DNA of 64,000 nt, taken from NCBI RefSeq assembly GCF_040436345.1, contig NC_133221.1, positions 18,163,165 through 18,227,164 on the forward strand, read 5' to 3'. The translations under genes were made by a program, and so were the position numbers. The notes beneath the pieces are model-generated. The model ran no database searches. It saw only the letters and a list, made by a program, of their open reading frames with translations, and had not been told where the DNA came from. This document shows positions 48,581-64,000 of this stretch, piece after piece (position 1 is the stretch's first letter; each line of letters opens with the position of its first letter). Origin of the DNA: Pagrus major (lineage: Eukaryota > Chordata > Actinopteri > Spariformes > Sparidae).

Positions 48581-49299
48581 AAAAATGTGACTCTGGAAGG
48601 AGAAGCTGCAGCCATGGAGTCAACACAAGGGAGACCAATGCCCCCTAGCCTCTTTTCATTTCCTGCTAAAAACTCCCTGCCAAAAAATTTTCATTTTTGA
48701 CAATAATGTCTAATAGTGTTTTGTATTCAGTGTTTCCTCTGTAATTGTTTTGTAGCAGTGGTGACAGGAAGTAATGTTTGGTATTAGTTCCACCTCCATC
48801 CTTGTCTTAGTTTTGGCTCTAGACCTGTAAGTTGTTACAGCACTCACATAGTTTATATTTGGTTATTTGAGCATGATTAAATAATTAAATGCATTATGCT
48901 TTCTGCTTGTTTGTGTTTTTTGTGTTATCTAGATTATAAAGTTTAACTTACCATTTTCTCTAGCGTTGGCGGTAACGTTTTTACTGTGGTAGTCCACCAC
49001 TCCTGAATGAATGCTGAGGAAACACTGGTGTTACGTGTTGATCTGTCTTTTTTTCCACCTTTTCTTACTTCATTCTCTGCAATTGTGGATCTACAGTTTC
49101 TTATTCAATTCAGAGTCATTTTTTATTTTTCTTAAACATACTACAGTGACAGTGTTTCCTTCGTTATGCCCACAGCTGCAGTTGTATCAACGGGTACATA
49201 CAGTAGATAGATAGATACAAAAAGATGAATGAATGGTTTGATATACCCTTAATGCTAAATGCTTTCACCTAAACCACAGCAGCATGTTCAAAACCAGGT

Positions 49300-49638
49300 A
49301 ATACACAACCCCAACCTTTATTTGTGCATCAGCTCAACATGTACTGTGTGTAAATTAAGATTTTTATTATAATTGTTTATCAGAACAATTCATATTCTGC
49401 AATATTTAACAAAAGCACAAACAATTCAGTTTTTTCAAATATAACTTTAATCAGTTTCTTGATATCTGTGATCTTCTGCAAAATGTATTTACTGAGAGTT
49501 TTAAGAGTTATGAGCTGTGTGAGCAGAACATTTCATTGTTATGAGAAAGAACGAGGATAAGACAGCAGCTCCGTTCACCAAGGCATGTTGGACGGGAAGT
49601 TGGATGAGACAAGTGCTTTGTAATGGAACAGACTGAGC
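49300..49638 (-). other. pfkm 3' UTR with poly(A) signals
   Basis: The short stretch after the pfkm stop codon carries two minus-strand AATAAA signals, at 49363-49368 and 49317-49322. Either gives a compact 3' UTR of about 0.3 kb. Confidence 0.6.
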
Positions 49639-57605
<7,967 letters not shown>

Positions 57606-57801
57606 GTTTCCAGAGGAACCCGGCGGCAGACAGGTGAATCACAATGAGGGGAAAAGGAGAAAGAAGTGAGCGCGGCTTCTCCTCCTTCAATCTCAGAGGA
57701 GGCACAAGTGAAGGCACAGGCTTTATAGACAACTGATCCCGAGCCCCCTCCCACTGATACCCTTCCACCCTAAATATACATCAGGCCATGTTTACCACCT
57801 G
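57606..57801 (-). promoter_or_regulatory. pfkm: pfkm muscle-type promoter and 5' UTR
   Basis: On the minus strand a TATA box, CTATAAAG, lies at 57728-57721, about 120 bases before the ATG and placing the start near 57695. Upstream are a near-consensus MEF2 site (CTAAATATAC on the plus strand, 57770-57779; nine of ten positions fit) and a CAGGTG E-box (57801-57796), the combination expected of a skeletal-muscle promoter. Functional use is inference. Confidence 0.5.
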
Positions 57802-59184
57802 CAGTGGACAGTTACAGACAGGGAAACACAATGCACATGACACTCATGTGTCAGGGAACAGTCTGGATTAATTATGTCCAAAATCTAAAGGATTTAGAAA
57901 ATTGTCACTTTTTGGTTTATATTTGTCACTTCTACACAAGACAAACAGCTATAAATCAAAATCTCCTGAGGAAAAGAAAGGACAATGTGTCATTTAAAAG
58001 ATTAATTGATGAACAAAAATAAACAAATTTGATAATCTAGTAATCATATGACATGTAACAATTTGGACGCCTTTCTTCTATTAGCAGTTTAAAATACCTT
58101 TATGTTTGTGAAAGCTTTGTCACATGACACAAACTGCTTGAATTAATCTCTTTGGTCTCAAGGAACTTGGCACGATGTTTGACATTCAGTGAAAACTGCC
58201 TGTCAATGCTGAGCTCACTCTGCAGCGGGGTGTACTTCACATGTACTGTACTGTACTGTACTATCAGTACTGTCTTCCAACAGGATACTGTGTCACATGA
58301 TATAACATGACTCTGCTGATATTTGCATCTTGTAACGTGTTTCCAGAAAAAGGCCTGAACTCCTCATCTGGCTCAGAGACAATCTGTGGAATGCAAGACA
58401 ATATGGCGTATCTTGTTACATGCGATAAAAGTGATCTTTTACACGCCGTCTTACTTCTTCATGTAACTGGTGACAGCAGCAGAAGACTTCAGAAGATATG
58501 AATGAACTGCCTGAAGTTAAGAGACTTCTGATGATAGTTGGTGCCCAAGAGATTTAGTACAAAACACCTGAGGCAGATGTATTCTGACTAGGGATGCAAC
58601 AAATGATTATTTTCATCATTGATTAATCGAAAAGAAAATCTATTACTATTTTTAGATGATTATATTTGCTCAGCTGTCCTCCTGGATCCACATTTTTGAC
58701 ATATTTTATCATCTGCTTGTATGCAACATTTTGTCAATGTATCTGTATATTCAGTGTTTTGTTGGTCTGTTCAGTACACATCTGTCACATGTCTGTCAAA
58801 CCTGGGAAACCTTCATTTGTAGCTCTTCCTGGAGTGTCTTCCAGGGTTTTAGAAAAGTTATTTGAATACTGACTATAAGACATAACAGCAACACATCCTG
58901 CTATTTGAGTGTCCCAAATGAGCAAATATTTGATATTTTTCTTTAATAAACTACTTAAACTATTCCTGGATTATCAGGATTGATGACAATTAATTTTATG
59001 TCAAGCACAAGTATGTGTGAAACAAAACACTGGATTCTACATTACACAAACTGTCATTATCTCTACACCAACACTTGTTTGGTGCTTCTCATTAAAAGTT
59101 AACATTATAGTATGTAAAAAATAATCCATGGCTTGCCCCTTTAAATAATTGCAAGAGCTGAAAGGAAAATCATACATGTCCAGA
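57802..59184. other. Intergenic DNA between pfkm and troap
   Basis: No exon recognised. A short TACTG tandem lies at about 58243-58270, and decayed dispersed repeats at 58590-58665 (GGATGCAACAAATGATTA start) and 58772-58860. Confidence 0.5.
58590..58860 (+). repeat. Decayed dispersed fish repeats
   Basis: 58590-58665 begins with the GATGCAACAAATGATTATTT end of the 18288 family. 58772-58860 is a degraded copy of the element at 48330-48580 (ACATGTCTGTCAAACCTGGG). Confidence 0.45.
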
Positions 59185-59704
59185 CAGTAGCAAATAGAAA
59201 TTTATTATAAACACTGTACATCAAGAAAATTAATCAAGAAGAGTCTGCTGTGTTAAAAATTGCAAATTCAACTCTCTGAGTATCCTAACATATATGTATA
59301 CTACAGCTATAACACTGATCAAGTTCAGTCTTCATTGAAAAAAATATTTCTCCAACATTTATTTCTTGAGTCACATCATAAAGATTGTTTCTAATGGGCT
59401 TGCATCTACATTTGTGGACAAAATCAGTGCCTGCAGTGTAAAAAAAATCAATATTTTACAGAAATGACCTTTTTTTTTTTTTTTTTTTTTAAGAAAGCAT
59501 CTACTGAGAGCAATCATAAACATTGACAAGACAACCGGGGTTGATAGGTTTCCAAAAAACAATACAATTTGGACTATTTGGACTTGTATTGTGGGAGGCA
59601 ACAACAGTGTTGGACCAACATTAGTTCCATTAAAAAAGTCTCAGTACACCAGAGTAAGCTTATCCACTCTGGATATTAACAAAACAAATACTGTATAGTG
59701 CAAG
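59185..59704 (-). other. troap 3' UTR with poly(A) signal and A-run
   Basis: Follows the troap stop codon. A minus-strand AATAAA is at 59201-59206. An A-run of 21 in the transcript (T on the plus strand, 59470-59490) lies inside the UTR and could cause internal oligo-dT priming in cDNA libraries. Confidence 0.6.
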
Positions 59705-62700
59705 TCATCTCTCCTGCAGCGGAGAGCTCTGTGGAGAGGAGGGACCAGACGAGAGATCACAGACAATTGGAACAAATTTCTGGAAAACAAAAGGACAAAG
59801 ATTTAAATTAGCTTGTGAATCTGTATATATAAAGAGAATATGCATGTATGTATGTATGTATGTATGTATGTATGTGTATTTTATGTTTATGTTATAAAGA
59901 AGTATGCGCAGCTGTGTACTCACAGAGGACTCTTCAAAGTGCAGGATGGAGGCCAGCGGGTTTCCACAGCGGGGCCGAGGGGGGACAAACCCGGGGGCAG
60001 TCGGGACAGACATGGAGGTGTAGGTGGCCACCTCCTCATCCATACGCAGCTCCTCCAGAGGAGGAAGACGCTTACGCAGCATCGCCGCTGCAGAACTCAG
60101 AGCACCAGTCTTCGGAACAGAGAGGTCTGTAATGGGAAAAAGTCACACTTTAAAAAACATTTCAGCGTTCTTTCAGCATGTGTGTGACGCTGTAAGACTA
60201 ATTATCAGGGTGAGTGTGATGAGTCAGTGTTACCTCTGTGCAGACTCTGAACAGACGAGTGAGTGTTCTGACAGGTTGGTTCCGACACAGATGATGTCTC
60301 TTCATGTACTGGCAGCACCTTTCTCTGTTCTGATGAAACCAGGCCAGCCTGCTCATGATGGGGTGAGTTTTCCTGCTGCTCAAAACGTGGAGCTCTCAAC
60401 AGCTTTTTGCCCGTTGAGAAAAATATGACAGACTCTCTTTGCAGTGCCTGGATGAACGGATGTCCTCCCCCAATCCTCTGCTCCTCATCCTCGTCCTCAT
60501 TGCTGTTGGCTCCAGTCTCTATCTTTTCTTCACAGTGGGATTTAGTCTAGAGGAGTGAGGGAGTGGACACTTAGTTTACAATATATTCTAAATAAATAAC
60601 ATGATCTAAATTTAGTATGGATCTCTGTAAGGTTTGGACTTCTCACAGTTGTGACTGGGAGCTGCTCTGTTTGTGTCTCAGGATCTTTGTCTGTCACGTT
60701 TGTGCTCTGCTCGTCCTCTTGATCGTCAAATAACCTCTGGACAATCTCCTGCGAACAATCAAGAAAGTCAGATCAGTTGTGATACAGAGAATATGCAGAT
60801 CACCACATATATCTCTCTGGTCTGTGACAGAAAACAAAAACAAATAAAAGCTACAGATTTGTGTAAAAGCTCTGCAGACACGTGATTTCCTGCTCTCACC
60901 TCCTGGCGCGGCTGAAGGTTGGTCTTGCAGCTCTGCAGCCCAGGGGTGCCGCCGTACGGTGACTGTTGTGTCGACAGATGCCATTTCTGAAAACAGCAGC
61001 ATCGCAAGATAAGGGAGTGACTGTGAGAAACACTACACACCTAATTGACATAGTGCGAGTACACAACACACATATACTGACCATAGCAGACATGGGCTGA
61101 TGCCTGGTGTTGCGGACTCTCTGTGGAGTCCAATTCTTCAGTGGACTCTCTTTGAGAGCTGCTGCTGTGAATAAAACAGTCGTGTCACATCAGGGTAAAA
61201 GGACAAAGAGATAAGGATGCACATAAGATAACATGTACATTAATTCTACATCTTACCTGCTGGTCCTCCGGTCGCCTCTGCGCGATTCTTTCTAGCCGGC
61301 ACTCTCTGAGCCTGAGAAAGGAAGCAACACAAAAAACTTAACTGTTCAGAAGCAGTGTAATAAACTAAAAAGCAGGTAGCTTGAAGTAAAACAAGTTAAA
61401 ACAAAAGTGATGTGTACATACTGTGTAGATTGAAGTGCCTCTGCCTGATGGACGGACTGACTTCAGGGGTGTGGCACCCACAGGCCCTACGACCTTCACT
61501 CCCTCGTTCTGCAGGATACTCTGCAGCGCAGTCGGGTCGGGAGAGAACTGCACCGACTTCACTGATCCTGTAAGACAAGAACAAAGAGAGCAGATTTAAC
61601 TGACATGCGAAGACCAATTCATTTACATTTGTAATCTCATTTGAAGGAAGCAATACAGAATACTGTGTAGTTTTACAAGTACTCTAATTAGCTTGATTCT
61701 CTTCTACCACTAACCTATTCCTTTAATCAGAAATATTGTAAGCAGCCTTACAAATACATAACTGTACCAGAATGTCACTTCACAATTCGATAATTAAATA
61801 AGAAGACGAGGCATTTCTAATGTCACCTGGTCACTGTGATTGCATTTAACAACAACAACTTTAACATCTACTGTGATCACAGACTGTTTATTCAGGCACA
61901 TGGTGTGTTTTCAAGTCTGGTGCTTACCTGTGGACGGTCCAGCTTTTTGTCGACTCTTCATGACAGACACTCGCTGGGGCTGCAAACAGGTGAAAACAAA
62001 CAGATGATTATTAAACATGTTCTTAAAATGGTTAAATCCGTATTCAGACAAAAATAAATGCTCAAAACCAACACATCAAAAACAAACCATCAGTAAAAGT
62101 GTGGAGAACAAAAGACATTTTAAAGGAAGGCCGTAAACAATTATAAAACCAACTCACCAGATAGTTATAGGGTTTGGACTGAGGACTTGCAGATCCAAAA
62201 CCTGTGGCACTTACTCCCTCATTCCGGAGGATACTGAGCAAAGCCGAGTGGTCAGGCTGGAAGTTCTCCCCTTTGTCTGAAACACATAAGAAATGCTGCT
62301 GACTGCTATTCACATGTAAAAATTAACTAAGTTACCACTAAAAAAAGAGCAGACAACTATGAAAAATCTATCTAGCTTTCTAATTAAAAATAAGCAGTTG
62401 TACAGATGGTGTTAAGCAGCATTAAAATAGAAGAAACTAATCAACTAAACAAATAACAAAAACTATATTTAAAATTGTTGCTTTTGCCAAGTTATTAGGT
62501 GTACAGAGCTAAAACTAATGCAGTCAACACTCACAGAGTAAATCCTACCTTCGTGAAGACTATAATGTTCAGTTTTTGTAGAAACTATTTGAGGAGTTGA
62601 TTCACCTTTAAGATTGAAGTTTGTGGTGCTGTTGATCTGTACTGCATTATACAAAGAGGTGTTTTTACTCATTTATATAAACAGGGTGGAAAAAAATCGT

Positions 62701-64000
62701 CAGCAAAACACAATTAGAAAATGGCAAGCAGGTCATTTGCATAGTTTTTTTCCATTATGTTTTTAGGTGAACCACTTTCAACACATTTTGATTGTGACTG
62801 AAATGAAGCACAACAGGGCAGCGGTTGAGGTTACGTGGCTGTTGTTTCATATTAAAGTTGTCTTTTTTGTCTAGGTCTTAAATGATTGGTTAACAGGTAG
62901 CACTTTCTTGAAGTTTTCTGTTATTATTCCCTTTAAACAATAATAACACCTTTTTATCTGTTATATCTTCCTATCTTATATGTTTTTGTTGCATAAGATT
63001 TTTTCATGTATGGTGTTAACTTTACTTTTAAGATTTATTTTTTGGCACACTGAGTTTACGCCTGTCGTATGAAATGTGCTGTATAAATAAACTTATCCTG
63101 TTGCTTGTTGTTTTAAATGTTTTTTTGGATGTTATTTGTTTATGCCTTTCCTTTATTTCTGACATCAGGGACCATGATGGAAACAAGTGTTCTCACTTTT
63201 ACATGTTATCTCACTGTCTTCTTTATCTTTTAACAAAAAAAAAAAATCAATCAATACAGCACCAGAAACTACATACTTCAAAATGATCATAAAGTAAAGT
63301 CAACAACTCTGTAATACAGTTTCAAAAAACACTGAACATTATAATCCTCATAAAGGTGGAATGTATCGCAGGGCTGAGTGTAACACAAAAGTATCAACAT
63401 ATCTGGATGCACATGCAAGATGCTAACATTTTCTTTAATACTTGGCACATCACAAATGTGATCTGCTCAAAAGCAATGACTTCACTTACCAGTAGAACGT
63501 TTGGAAACATTTCCCTGTGCAGGCTGCTGCCTGTTCTGGCTAGCATTGGATGTCGTGGTTGAATCTTTGAGACTGAGCAGCTTCATGTTATCCGCACAGG
63601 CCTCTGCATTAAAAGCAGCCGGTGCAGAAGTTGTAATGACGTTCTGATGCATAGTGTTATTAGAAATTGATGATAGAGGATGGGACAAAGTGGCTGAAGT
63701 CTTAAATGTGCTGGAATGCCCAGACAGTCCTGACCGCTGGGGTGTATTTCTGTTAGACTTCCCTGAACCTTTGGTTGGGTTCACATTGCTGTTTAGCGTA
63801 ACTGGATTTTTAGTAGGTTTTGTATTAATGTTTTGGGTTTTTAGATGAGCACCGCGTACACTGTTATTAGGTTGGACAGCGAGAGTGCCAGTCCTTGGTT
63901 GTGAAACAGTTAGGTGCTGCTGATTTTCTGTAGCCGTTCTTGAGCTCTTGGGCTGCGACAGGTTGAAAGGAATGGGCCTGGTGCATGGCTTTTTCTTCTT
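59705..64000 (-). CDS. troap: Trophinin-associated protein (tastin), C-terminal part
   Basis: Twelve exons are visible: 63490-64000 (open at the window edge), 62549-62641, 62158-62276, 61928-61979, 61422-61567, 61257-61311, 61082-61164, 60900-60986, 60647-60748, 60234-60546, 59924-60126, 59705-59779. They join in frame to 612 codons plus stop. Recognition rests on conserved stretches: FSPDPTALQSILQNEGVKV (tastin FVADPAALATILSGEGVK), EIVQRLFDD (VAVRLFDQE), and the C-terminus MDEEVATYTSMSVPTAPG with CGNPLASILHFEES and KFVPIV, which follow the human C-terminal order. Tastin is a cytoplasmic, microtubule-associated proline-rich protein needed for spindle assembly and first described in trophoblast adhesion. 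The part seen is low-complexity with no enzymatic domain. The SILxNEGV exon and the following QRV exon occur twice. The first visible exon has a KPCTRPIPFNLS stretch. Confidence 0.85.
59843..59877. repeat. (ATGT)n microsatellite in last troap intron
   Basis: About eight ATGT units on the plus strand, between the last two troap exons. Confidence 0.95.

Larger units (their letters stand above)
47351..49310. other. Intergenic DNA between larp4 and pfkm
   Basis: No coding exon or RNA gene was recognised. It holds two dispersed repeats, at 47525-47785 and 48330-48580. Confidence 0.5.

Overview
The window is vertebrate nuclear DNA, most likely from a ray-finned (teleost, probably percomorph) fish. 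It has compact multi-exon genes with GT-AG introns and orthologues of human chromosome 12q13 genes. The repeats are short non-autonomous elements typical of fish, including TTAA-flanked Kolobok-like MITEs, and there are CpG-rich promoters and microsatellites. No bacterial, viral, CRISPR or tRNA features were seen.

All six genes recognised are on the minus strand, so they read from high to low coordinates. From low to high coordinate they are: first coding exon of a DIP2-family gene, probably dip2b (614-698; rest outside the window); atf7, an ATF2-family bZIP activator (coding 6899-17643, non-coding exon 1 near 23.4 kb); asb8, an ankyrin/SOCS-box E3 adaptor (28850-30206, non-coding exon 1 near 31.9 kb); larp4, an mRNA-stabilising La-related protein (36014-46821, 16 coding exons); pfkm, muscle 6-phosphofructokinase (49639-57605, 22 coding exons, complete, 778 aa); and the C-terminal 612 codons of troap/tastin (59705-64000, running off the right edge). 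Splice sites and codon phases were checked by hand at every junction of atf7, asb8, larp4 and pfkm and of the visible part of troap; all reading frames close.

The genes do not form a pathway; they share a neighbourhood and orientation. As remembered, the same genes in human are spread over several megabases of 12q13 in a different order (ASB8-PFKM, TROAP, LARP4-DIP2B, ATF7), so the fish locus is a rearranged, compacted version.

The least expected signal is a family of four related ~170-190 nt sequences in four different larp4 introns (36488-36680, 38671-38840, 41530-41700, 42782-42950). Read on the larp4 sense strand, each has an RUGAUGA-type C box near its 5' end and a CUGA D box near its 3' end. 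In three copies the ends are closed by a complementary GACCC/GGGTC-type stem, with a compensatory G.U in one. They look like intron-encoded box C/D RNAs that I cannot match to a known snoRNA. Other points of interest are a duplicated two-exon module in troap, a GC-AG intron in pfkm, CA/TG repeats beside pfkm splice sites, a TATA/MEF2/E-box promoter for pfkm, CRE/AP-1-like sites at the atf7 promoter, and clusters of GCTAGC/GTTAGC words around four of the promoters.
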